A DNA stretch of 64,000 nt, from positions 411,777 to 475,776 of the forward strand of contig CADEFT010000001.1 of NCBI GenBank assembly GCA_902826685.1, in the 5' to 3' direction. A program made the translations under genes and the position numbers. Within the stretch, counting starts at the first letter, position 1, and every line of letters begins with the position of its first letter. Source of the DNA: an uncultured Acidobacteriota bacterium. GTDB taxonomy: Bacteria; Acidobacteriota; Terriglobia; Bryobacterales; Bryobacteraceae. Under the pieces are notes generated by a model. The model searched no databases and was not told where the DNA came from. It saw nothing but the letters and a program-made list of their open reading frames with translations. This document shows positions 53,522-61,866 of the stretch, piece after piece.

Positions 53522-56355
53522 TCTTCGCTGTTCTGGCCGCACTGGCAGCCGCGCAAACGCCCCGGTTTGAGAAAGACGTGCTGCCCGTCTTTACGAAGTA
53601 CTGCTTTACCTGCCACGGGCAAAGCTCGCCGAAACTCGGGTTGGATCTGCGCACGGCGGCGGGCGTCATGAAGGGGAGCCACAACGGACCGGTGATCGCC
53701 AAGGGCCAGCCGGAGGAGAGCCTGCTGTGGAAGAAGGTTTCCTCGCGGCAGATGCCGCCGGCGATTTACGGGCAGAAGATTCCCGATTCCGACCTCGATC
53801 TGGTCAAGAAATGGATTGAAGGCGGCGCGCCCTCGGATGCGGCGATCGGCACGCCCGCGCGCGACGCGGCGGAACAAAGCGCGCGCTTTGAACGCGACTT
53901 GCGGCCGATTTTTCAAGCGCGCTGCGTGCAGTGTCACGGCGGGACGAAGCCGGCGGCGGGGCTGCACCTGGGCTCGATGGCGGAAGTTCTGAAGGGCGGA
54001 ACGAACGGGCCGGTGGTGATGGAAGGCTTTTCCGAACGCAGCCTGCTGGTGCGCCGGGTGGCCAATCACACGATGCCTCCCAAGGGCACCGGGGCGCCGT
54101 TGAATGAAACGGAGACGCGGGCGATCCGCGAATGGATCGATCGAGGGAACTTCGGCCAGTCGGTGGTGATGGATTCGGCCGAGCGTCCGTTCACGCCGCT
54201 CGAAGCTCCGGCGATTACGGCCGAGCAGCGTAAGTTCTGGGCGTTTCAGAAGCCAGTGGCGGCCGAGCCGCCCAAGGTGCGGGGCAGGGCGCGCGTGCGC
54301 ACCCCCATCGACAGCTTTGTGCTGGCGAAGCTCGAATCGAAGGGGCTTTCCTATTCGCCGGACGCGCCGGCGCTCAAGCTAATGCGTCGCGCGTTCCTTG
54401 ACGTGATTGGCCTGCCGCCCTCGCCTGCCGAGATTGAGGAATTCACCAACGATAAAACGCCGGGCGCCTATGAGCGCCTGCTCGACCGGCTGCTCGATTC
54501 GCCGCGCTATGGCGAGCGCTGGGGGCGGCAGTGGCTGGACGCGGCGGGCTATGTCGACACTACCGGCAAGGATTTCAATCCGGTCAAGGCGGAGTACGCC
54601 GAGGGCATGTGGCGTTACCGCGACTATGTGGTGAACGCATTCAACCAGGACAAGCCTTGGGATCGCTTTCTGACGGAGCAATTGGCGGGCGATGAGTTGA
54701 TCGACTGGCGCTCCGCCACCAAGCACACGCCCGAAATCAATGAGCTTCTGGCGGCGACCGGATATCTGCGCACCATTCTCGACATCACCGAGGAGGACAT
54801 CAGCAATCTGCCGGTGGAGCGCTACGAGGCGCTGTTCAAGCTGGTGGAAAAGGTTTCGAGCAGCACGCTGGGCCTGACGGTGAACTGCGCGCGCTGCCAC
54901 AGCCACAAGTTCGATCCAATCTCACAGCGCGACTACTACCGGTTCCTGGCGTTGTTCACCACCGCCTACAATCCGCAGGACTGGGTGCAGCCGCAGAACC
55001 GCCATCTCTACACCGTTTCGAAGGCGGATAAGGAAGAGATCGACAAACATAACAAGACGTTGGAGGCGCCGATCGAGGCGCTGGTCAAGAAGATCGCCGC
55101 GCTGCGCAAGCCTTACGAGTCGCAGTTGCTCGATGAGAAGCTGAAACCGGTCCCCGAAGCCATTCGTATCGATGTGAAGAACGCCATCGAGACGCCGGCC
55201 GATAAACGCGACGAGGTGCAGAAGTACCTGTTCAACAAGTTCAACGGCGAACTGAAGATCGCGCCGAAGGACACGGAGAAGATGCTTTCGGATGGCGATA
55301 AGGCGGCCATTGCGGCGATTGAGAAGGAGAAGGCGGAGCTTGAGGGACGCAAGAAAAAACTCGAGAAGATTCAGGCGCTGTGGGATGTGGGCAAGCCTCC
55401 CGTGATCCGGTTATTGCAGCGGGGTTCGGCCGATGCGCCGGGTCCGCGGGTGAAGCCGGGGTTCCTCGATATCCTGAGCGAACCTGGCGATCGGGATGCG
55501 GAGAAGCCGGCCGGTACGCGGGGCGCGACCTCCGGTGTGCGGCTGTCCTTTGCGCGCTGGCTCACCGCTCCCGGCCATCCGCTGACGGCGCGCGTGATCG
55601 TGAATCGCATCTGGCAGGGCCATTTCGGCACGGGCATCGTGGCCACGCCCGATAATTTCGGCACCACGGGCGCGGCTCCGGTGAACCGCGAGCTGCTCGA
55701 TTGGCTGGCGGTCGATTTCGTGAAGAACGGCTGGAAGGCGAAGCGGCTGCACAAGTTGATACTGATGTCGACCGCCTACCGGCAGTCGGCGCAGCAACTG
55801 GATCAGCCGTGGCTGGCGAAGGCGCGGTCGCTCGATCCGGACAATGCGCTGCTATGGCGGATGCCTTTGCGCCGCCTGGATGCCGAGTCGTTACGCGATT
55901 CCATCATCGCGGCGGCGGGCAAGCTGGACGCCACCGCGGGCGGACCGCCCATCGAGCTTGAGATGCGGCCGGACGGGCTGCAGGTGGTGTCTTCAAAAGA
56001 GCCGGAATCGGCGCAGTGGCGGCGCAGTGTGTACCTGACGTCGCGGCGGACGTACCCGATGACGTTCCTGGGTGTCTTCGACTATCCCATCATCGACGCC
56101 AACTGTACGCGGCGGGTGCCTTCGGCCACACCCTTGCAATCGCTGACGATGTTGAATGACGGCTTCATCTGGCAGGCGGCCGAAGGCTTGGCTGCGCGTG
56201 CGGGGGACGATGTGGACCGCGCGTATCTGCTGGCTGTTTCCCGCAAGCCCACGCCTCGGGAACGCGACAGCGCGTTGACTTACCTCAAAGGGAATTCGTT
56301 CAAGACGTTCGCGCAGGCGCTGCTGAGTTCGAACGAATTTCTGTACATCGATTAG
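53518..56355 (+). CDS. Cytochrome-domain DUF1549/DUF1553 protein (PSD1-type)
   Basis: 945 residues. A signal peptide (about 1-13) is followed by two PSCyt1-like cytochrome c domains with haem motifs C29-F-T-C-H33 and C136-V-Q-C-H140. DUF1549 (about 260-470; A-L-L/K-L-M-R-R-A-F-L-D-V-I-G-L-P-P and N-C-A-R-C-H-S-H) contains a third C-x-x-C-H, C-A-R-C-H, which may also bind haem. DUF1553 (about 670-930; W-L-T-A-P-G-H-P-L-T-A-R-V-I-V-N-R-I-W-Q) completes it. Two or three haem sites suggest electron transfer linked to DUF1501. It is a giant surface or periplasmic protein. A lysine-rich coiled region lies at about 505-625. Confidence 0.92.
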   Translation: MIFAVLAALAAAQTPRFEKDVLPVFTKYCFTCHGQSSPKLGLDLRTAAGVMKGSHNGPVIAKGQPEESLLWKKVSSRQMPPAIYGQKIPDSDLDLVKKWIEGGAPSDAAIGTPARDAAEQSARFERDLRPIFQARCVQCHGGTKPAAGLHLGSMAEVLKGGTNGPVVMEGFSERSLLVRRVANHTMPPKGTGAPLNETETRAIREWIDRGNFGQSVVMDSAERPFTPLEAPAITAEQRKFWAFQKPVAAEPPKVRGRARVRTPIDSFVLAKLESKGLSYSPDAPALKLMRRAFLDVIGLPPSPAEIEEFTNDKTPGAYERLLDRLLDSPRYGERWGRQWLDAAGYVDTTGKDFNPVKAEYAEGMWRYRDYVVNAFNQDKPWDRFLTEQLAGDELIDWRSATKHTPEINELLAATGYLRTILDITEEDISNLPVERYEALFKLVEKVSSSTLGLTVNCARCHSHKFDPISQRDYYRFLALFTTAYNPQDWVQPQNRHLYTVSKADKEEIDKHNKTLEAPIEALVKKIAALRKPYESQLLDEKLKPVPEAIRIDVKNAIETPADKRDEVQKYLFNKFNGELKIAPKDTEKMLSDGDKAAIAAIEKEKAELEGRKKKLEKIQALWDVGKPPVIRLLQRGSADAPGPRVKPGFLDILSEPGDRDAEKPAGTRGATSGVRLSFARWLTAPGHPLTARVIVNRIWQGHFGTGIVATPDNFGTTGAAPVNRELLDWLAVDFVKNGWKAKRLHKLILMSTAYRQSAQQLDQPWLAKARSLDPDNALLWRMPLRRLDAESLRDSIIAAAGKLDATAGGPPIELEMRPDGLQVVSSKEPESAQWRRSVYLTSRRTYPMTFLGVFDYPIIDANCTRRVPSATPLQSLTMLNDGFIWQAAEGLAARAGDDVDRAYLLAVSRKPTPRERDSALTYLKGNSFKTFAQALLSSNEFLYID

Positions 56356-56364
56356 GGTGGCCGC

Positions 56365-57132
56365 TTGCAGGAAAACAACGTCGAGGTCGCCAAACGGGCC
56401 GGCGCGGCCTGGGCCATTCTGTGGAGCGAGCTTGAAGAGGCGATCTCGCGGTGGCGGGGCAGGCCTGCCCTTCCAGGGCTGTCCGGGCCGGAACGGTGGC
56501 GGCATGCCGCCGACCTGGGGCGCGGCTTCCTGCTATTGGCGAGGGAAGCCCTGGTCATCGGACTGCTGGTGGCCGCCATCGCCGCCATGCTTTGGCTTTT
56601 CCTGTGGCGCGGCTGGAGTCCGACGCACTGGCTTTCGGGTTGGATCGGCCACACCGCCACCCTCGCCGGTTACGTCCTGCTCCTGCTCGCGACAGTCGTG
56701 GCGATGGCATACCGCGGATTCAGGAATCTTGGGCCGGAGAAGATCGCTCCGGCGACGGCCGGCTTCGGACTGATCTTCGGCCTGGCGTTCTTTGTTGGAT
56801 GCATGAGGGTGCTCTTTACAGGCTGGCGCAATCCGCAGTCTCTGGCCGATCCGGAGACGCAGATTACCTTTCACACGTCGCTGCTCATGGCTGTCTTCTT
56901 CCTCGGCGCATTCGCTTTCTACTTCAAACGAATGTCGAAGCTATGGTACGGGGTTACAGAGATCGCGGTGGCGTTGGCCAGCACCTGGTTCCTGGTAGAC
57001 AAGATCGTGGCGAAACACGAAGCCGGCACACAGGAGTGGGTGGCGGTCGGCGCGGCCGTGTACGTGTTCAGCAGGGGATTCGGCAATACGTTCGAAGGGA
57101 TCGAAGAGAAGCAAAAGAACAAGCACGCTTAG
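56365..57132 (+). CDS. Integral membrane protein of unknown function
   Basis: 255 residues from the TTG at 56365, 9 bases after the DUF1553 stop; no clear ribosome site. About five or six helices are visible (A-L-V-I-G-L-L-V-A-A-I-A-A-M-L-W-L-F-L, L-A-G-Y-V-L-L-L-L-A-T-V-V-A, F-G-L-I-F-G-L-A-F-F-V, F-H-T-S-L-L-M-A-V-F-F-L-G-A). The N-terminus is a charged helix (L-E-E-A-I-S-R-W-R). No family recognised. It may be in the same transcript as the DUF1501/DUF1553 pair. Confidence 0.7.
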   Translation: MQENNVEVAKRAGAAWAILWSELEEAISRWRGRPALPGLSGPERWRHAADLGRGFLLLAREALVIGLLVAAIAAMLWLFLWRGWSPTHWLSGWIGHTATLAGYVLLLLATVVAMAYRGFRNLGPEKIAPATAGFGLIFGLAFFVGCMRVLFTGWRNPQSLADPETQITFHTSLLMAVFFLGAFAFYFKRMSKLWYGVTEIAVALASTWFLVDKIVAKHEAGTQEWVAVGAAVYVFSRGFGNTFEGIEEKQKNKHA

Positions 57133-57205
57133 ACAGAGGCTGTACTTCGCTTGCGGTTTCGGCTAGGCTATACCAACAGATCATCCAGCTTCAAGGAGCC
57201 TAGTC

Positions 57206-60200
57206 ATGCTCATCGGTGGGAAGGGTATCTCCGTCTGCTTCCTTCTTCTAACGGCTGTTATGCCGCTTTCCGCGCAGATCGGCGGAACGGGAACCATTAG
57301 GGGTTCCATCGCCGATCCGACCGGCGCGTTGATTCCCAGCGCCTCGGTCACCGCCACGCACATCGCCACGGGTGTGGAGTCGAAACGCGAGGCGACCGAT
57401 GCGGGTCTCTTCGTGGTTGCACCTCTGCCCGCGGGCGTTTACAAATTGACCGTATCCGCTAATGGGTTTCGCACCTCCGTGCAGGACCAGATTATTGTTG
57501 ATGCGCTGGGTACGGTGGAATTAAGCGTGAAGCTGGAGGTGGGTGCCACCGCCGAAAGCGTCACGGTATCGGCCACCTCCATTGAGCTCAATACGGCCGA
57601 TGCGCGCATGGGCCAGACGATGCGGAACGACATGTACACGGCGCTGCCGCTTTCCATGGGCGGCGGCAATCCGCGCAACCCGGCTTCGTTCATCTATCTG
57701 ATGCCCGGCGTGCAGGAAGGCGGCACGTTCGGTTTCATCAACGGCGGGCAGAGCTTTTCCAAGGATGTGTATGTCGAAGGGCTGCCCATCACCGACGCCG
57801 TGCGCCAGGGGGAAAGCCGCGCGCTGCAGTTTGCCGTATCGGTGGAATCGGTGGAGCAGTTCCAGGTGGAAACCAGCGGACAATCGGTGGAGTTTAACGG
57901 CCAGGGCTCGGAGAACTACACGCTCAAGTCCGGCACCAATCAATTCCACGGCGTGGCGTATGAGTATCTGCGGAACACGGTGCTTGACGCGCGGGGGTTC
58001 TTCAATACGACGCGGCCGCAACAGAATCAAAATCAGTTCGGTTTTACGTTCGGCGGCCCGATTCTCAAGAACAAGCTGTTCTTCTTCGGCGCTTACGATG
58101 GCTATCGGTACCGCGTGGCGACGGCGTCTCAGTTTGTGACGGTGCCCACCACGCGCATGCGCAACGGCGACTTCGGGGAACTGCCGGTGGGCCTGTTCGA
58201 CCCCGCCACCACCTCGTGCCCGAACGGCGCCAACTGCTCGCGCCAGCCGTTTGCCGGAAACGTGATCCCGGGCAGCCGCCTTTCTTCGGCTTCCCGATTC
58301 TTTCAGGATCCGCTGCCGCAGCCGAACCGTCCGGGCATCGCGAGCAACTATCTGGGCAACAACACGGGCGTGGGCTTCAACAACCAGAACGTGAACGTGA
58401 AGGTGGACTACAACCTGTCCGATCCGCACAAGTTCTCCCTGCTGTTCTCGCGCGGGTCGCATGAACAGAGCAGCGCGATCCGCGGCAATCCGGTGCCGCT
58501 GCCGCTGCCCTATACGGTGACGCGGGTAGTAAGCGAAGTGCCGACGCTCGGCCAGTTCAAACACACGTGGGTGATCAACTCGTCGATGTTGAACCAGGTG
58601 AACATCGGCGCCTCGCGGCTGTGGGTGCCGATCACCAATCCGACGATCGACGGCAAATGGGTGGAGCGCGCGGGCATCCGCGGCCTGCCGTCGGGCGACG
58701 CGACACAATCGTTTCCCGAAACCGCTTTCGCCGGGCCGAATGCGCCGGCGGGCTGGCGCGGCACCGATGCGCGGCCGTTTCTCGATGCGCTGAACAACTA
58801 TACGTTTCAGGACAGCTTCCAGTGGCTGAAATCGAAGCACGCCATCAAGGCCGGGTATCAGCATCAGCGGCTGCAGGACAACTATCGTGCGCGTTGGGAC
58901 GGAACGCTGTTCATCGCCAATTTCAGCAACCTGCAAACGGCGGGGTTTAACAACGGCACGCTTCAGAACGCGACCGGCAACGCCTACGCCAGTTACCTGC
59001 TGGGCGACCTCAACTCATCGACGGTGAATGAGGACTCGGTGGTGACTTCGGGAGCGCGATACCGCACGCATGCCTGGTGGGTGGGCGACGACTGGAAGGT
59101 CACGCGCAAGCTGACGCTGAATCTGGGCGTCCGGCACGACATCATGCTTCCCTATGTGGAAGTGGTGGATCGCGTCTCGTGGTTCAACCCCGATATCCCC
59201 AACCCGTTAGTGGGCGGCTTCCGCGGCGCGCTGCAGTTTGGGGGCAGCGGACAGAGTCCGCTCCATTGCAACTGCTCGACGCGGATCAAGACGCATCGTA
59301 ACAATTGGGGTCCGCGGCTGGGATTCGCTTACCGGTTGGGCGATAAGACGGTGATTCGCTCCGGGTATGGCATGATGTACACGCGCCACGGCGCGGTGGG
59401 CGGACGCGGCGGCGCGCGCGAGGGAACCGGAAAGCTGGGCTTCACGGCGGCGCCTGGGTTCGTTTCGCCGGATGGATTCAGCCCTGCTTTCAACTGGAAC
59501 GACGGCGTGCCGGCCTATCAACGCCCGCCCTTCCTCGACGCGACGCTTAACACGGGCTTCTTCACCGAGCGGCCGACCGCGGGCAGCGTGGCCTGGGACA
59601 ATCCGCAGGAAGGCGCCCGGCCTCCCCGCTATCAAAATTGGAATTTGTCGGTTCAACGGGTGGTGACACCGACGATCCTGTTGACGGTTGGCTATGCCGG
59701 CGGCAACGGAAAGCTGTTGCGGGGCGGCGGACGCGGCATCTGGTCGAGTCAGATTCACCCGCAGTACCTGGCGCTCGGAAATTTATTGACGTCGCAGGTG
59801 AACGCCACCACGCTGGCGCAGGCGCGTGCGATCATGCCGGGCGTCTCACTGCCTTATGCCAACTTCCGCGGCACGTTCGCGCAGATGCTGCGGCCGTTCC
59901 CGCAGTATTCGGGGATCACGGCCGATTTCGTCAACCTGGCGAGCTCCAATTACAACTCGCTGCAGATCACGCTGCAGAAGAGAATGACCAACGGTTTGAC
60001 GTTCAACGTAAACCACACCTGGAGCAAGACGCTGTCCGATGCGGGCGCCGGGCGCAGCGAGTATTTCTGGGACATCGAGAAGACGCACGGAGAGAGCGAC
60101 CGCCGGCACGTATTCAACGCCATGCTGGTGTTTGAGCCGCCCGTGGGACCGGGCAAGATGTACAACCCGTCGAATCCGGTAGCGCGCGGACTGCTGAGCG

Positions 60201-60679
60201 GATGGCGCTTTTCGAGCATCACACGGCTGCGCTCCGGCAATCCTTACGGCATCATCGCAGCGGCGTGCAACCTGCCAAACGCGGGCGGCTGCCGCGCCAA
60301 CTATAATCCTTCGTTCTCGGGTCCGGTACGCATCAACGGCGATTGGGGCAGCGGCGATCTGCTGGGCGTGCGGCCGGTATTTCTCGACCGGAACGCGTTC
60401 CAGAATCCGGCCGCCTACGCCTATGGCAACACGCCTGGCGCGGGTGCCTATGGATTGTACGGTCCGGGCTTCTGGAACGAGGATGTGAGCGTGAACCGGC
60501 AGTTCCGCATTACCGAACGGTTCAAGCTCGACTTCGCCGCCGAAGGGTTCAACGTGACCAATTCGACGATCTTCGGCGGACCGGCGTCGCTCGATATCAA
60601 CAACGCGAATTTCGGGCGTATCACCAGCCAGCAGAATACGCCGCGGTCGCTGCAGTTGGGATTAAAACTGCATTTCTGA
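57206..60679 (+). CDS. Oar-like TonB-dependent receptor with carboxypeptidase-regulatory-like domain
   Basis: 1157 residues. AAGGAG lies about eight bases before the ATG. Signal peptide (about 1-23), CarboxypepD_reg domain (about 27-115: G-S-I-A-D-P-T-G-A-L-I-P-S-A), plug (about 140-260; F-I-Y-L-M-P-G-V-Q-E-G-G and S-V-E-F-N-G-Q-G-S-E-N-Y-T), barrel ending R-S-L-Q-L-G-L-K-L-H-F. It stands alone on the plus strand; the convergent flavin-binding-type gene overlaps its end by 18 bases. Same paralogue group as those at 26676 and 42069. Confidence 0.92.
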   Translation: MLIGGKGISVCFLLLTAVMPLSAQIGGTGTIRGSIADPTGALIPSASVTATHIATGVESKREATDAGLFVVAPLPAGVYKLTVSANGFRTSVQDQIIVDALGTVELSVKLEVGATAESVTVSATSIELNTADARMGQTMRNDMYTALPLSMGGGNPRNPASFIYLMPGVQEGGTFGFINGGQSFSKDVYVEGLPITDAVRQGESRALQFAVSVESVEQFQVETSGQSVEFNGQGSENYTLKSGTNQFHGVAYEYLRNTVLDARGFFNTTRPQQNQNQFGFTFGGPILKNKLFFFGAYDGYRYRVATASQFVTVPTTRMRNGDFGELPVGLFDPATTSCPNGANCSRQPFAGNVIPGSRLSSASRFFQDPLPQPNRPGIASNYLGNNTGVGFNNQNVNVKVDYNLSDPHKFSLLFSRGSHEQSSAIRGNPVPLPLPYTVTRVVSEVPTLGQFKHTWVINSSMLNQVNIGASRLWVPITNPTIDGKWVERAGIRGLPSGDATQSFPETAFAGPNAPAGWRGTDARPFLDALNNYTFQDSFQWLKSKHAIKAGYQHQRLQDNYRARWDGTLFIANFSNLQTAGFNNGTLQNATGNAYASYLLGDLNSSTVNEDSVVTSGARYRTHAWWVGDDWKVTRKLTLNLGVRHDIMLPYVEVVDRVSWFNPDIPNPLVGGFRGALQFGGSGQSPLHCNCSTRIKTHRNNWGPRLGFAYRLGDKTVIRSGYGMMYTRHGAVGGRGGAREGTGKLGFTAAPGFVSPDGFSPAFNWNDGVPAYQRPPFLDATLNTGFFTERPTAGSVAWDNPQEGARPPRYQNWNLSVQRVVTPTILLTVGYAGGNGKLLRGGGRGIWSSQIHPQYLALGNLLTSQVNATTLAQARAIMPGVSLPYANFRGTFAQMLRPFPQYSGITADFVNLASSNYNSLQITLQKRMTNGLTFNVNHTWSKTLSDAGAGRSEYFWDIEKTHGESDRRHVFNAMLVFEPPVGPGKMYNPSNPVARGLLSGWRFSSITRLRSGNPYGIIAAACNLPNAGGCRANYNPSFSGPVRINGDWGSGDLLGVRPVFLDRNAFQNPAAYAYGNTPGAGAYGLYGPGFWNEDVSVNRQFRITERFKLDFAAEGFNVTNSTIFGGPASLDINNANFGRITSQQNTPRSLQLGLKLHF

Positions 60680-61090
60680 TACCGGCAGTTCCTCGATCCG
60701 GGGCGGTGTGAGCGCGAAATCGCTATAGCGGATCCATCGGGGCTGGACGGCGAAATAGGTAATTCCGGGCCAGCCCAGACGCTCCACGCCGTCGGGCCAC
60801 GCTTCGAGGTACACCGGCCGATAGCGAGCCAGTTCCTCGCCGTTCAATTCGCGCGCCATGCCTTCGTACTGGATTGTGACCGCGCCTTCCCACACGACGA
60901 AACTGCAGCGCCGATTCGCCGACAGGTTGCGATATTTGCGCGAGCCGTTCAACGTGTCGAACACCAGTTCGAGGGCCGGCGTGACGGCGATTCCGACCAC
61001 CGCGGACTGCGGCTCGCCTGCCGGAGACAGCGAACTGACGACCGCCAGCTTGTTACTTGAGAGAAAGGCGAACAACCCGGCCCGCGTCAC
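60662..61090 (-). CDS. Pyridoxamine-5'-phosphate-oxidase-like flavin/F420-binding protein
   Basis: 142 residues. Split-barrel fold features: N-K-L-A-V-V-S-S-L-S-P-A-G-E-P-Q-S-A-V-V, L-V-F-D-T-L-N-G-S-R-K-Y-R-N-L-S, C-S-F-V-V-W and G-M-A-R-E-L. The family binds FMN or F420 and reduces small molecules or detoxifies; the substrate is unknown. Its start overlaps the stop of the MBL-fold gene upstream by ATGA, and its 3' end overlaps the Oar-like gene by 18 bases. Confidence 0.8.
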   Translation of the reverse strand: MTRAGLFAFLSSNKLAVVSSLSPAGEPQSAVVGIAVTPALELVFDTLNGSRKYRNLSANRRCSFVVWEGAVTIQYEGMARELNGEELARYRPVYLEAWPDGVERLGWPGITYFAVQPRWIRYSDFALTPPRIEELPVSEMQF

Positions 61091-61860
61091 AGCAGGAATG
61101 GCTCGCCGTGGGTCATCTCCTGATAGGCGACACCGGGCGCGCGCAGCGCCAGCGTGGCGCGGAATTGCTTCGGGTCGATGGAATTGTCGGCGAACATGTC
61201 GTAGTGGCAGGGGATGGCCAGCTTCGGCTTGATGCGGCCGCAGACCTCGGCGGCTTCCCAGTGCGACAGGTTGTTGAAGCCTCCGTTGATGACGGTGATC
61301 ACCGCGTCGGGCTTCTGCTTCTCGACCGAAAACAGCAGTTCGCTGAAGTCGGTGTCGCCGGTAATGTAGATCTTCGGTCCGCCGCCGAATTGCATCACGA
61401 AGCCCATATGGTTCAGATCGCTGTCGTCGGTGGGCAGGGCGAAGGTGCCTGTGATTTTGATATCGGCGAGCTCGATCTCACGCTGGGGCCAGGTGGGAAC
61501 GATCCGGCCGGTTTCGATGCCTTCGGCGGCATAGACGCCGCAGGTGGGGTGCGGGCCCACAAAGTGCGCCGTATCTTTGTTGCGCAGCCCGCGAATGGTG
61601 AACGGATCGGTGTGGTCCTGGTGGTTGTGCGTGCAGGCGAAGATGTCGACGTCGAGCTCTTCGGGCGCGATCAACACCGGCACCTGGCGCGAGAAGTCGA
61701 GGTGCGGCACCAGGCCGGCGCAGCTATCGGTGAGGTACATGTCGACGCTCGCCAGAGTACCTTCGGGCGTCTTGAAAATCCAGCCATTCTGGCCGAGCCA
61801 CCACATGGCGACGCTCTTGCGGGGGACCGGATATTCCCGGATTTTCTTCATCAGCGACAT
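61087..61860 (-). CDS. MBL-fold metal-dependent hydrolase (UlaG-like)
   Basis: 257 residues, cytoplasmic. Metal motif H-N-H-Q-D-H (T-H-N-H-Q-D-H-T-D-P) at about 97-105 and the UlaG-type G-D-T-D-F motif near 177 with a terminal H (C-H-Y-D-M-F) are visible. UlaG relatives open the lactone of L-ascorbate-6-phosphate, but homologues act on many phosphates and lactones, so the substrate is open. It overlaps the pyridoxamine-oxidase-like gene by ATGA and follows the OPT gene by 6 bases, so the three form a minus-strand operon. Confidence 0.82.
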   Translation of the reverse strand: MSLMKKIREYPVPRKSVAMWWLGQNGWIFKTPEGTLASVDMYLTDSCAGLVPHLDFSRQVPVLIAPEELDVDIFACTHNHQDHTDPFTIRGLRNKDTAHFVGPHPTCGVYAAEGIETGRIVPTWPQREIELADIKITGTFALPTDDSDLNHMGFVMQFGGGPKIYITGDTDFSELLFSVEKQKPDAVITVINGGFNNLSHWEAAEVCGRIKPKLAIPCHYDMFADNSIDPKQFRATLALRAPGVAYQEMTHGEPFLL

Positions 61861-61866
61861 AGCGAA

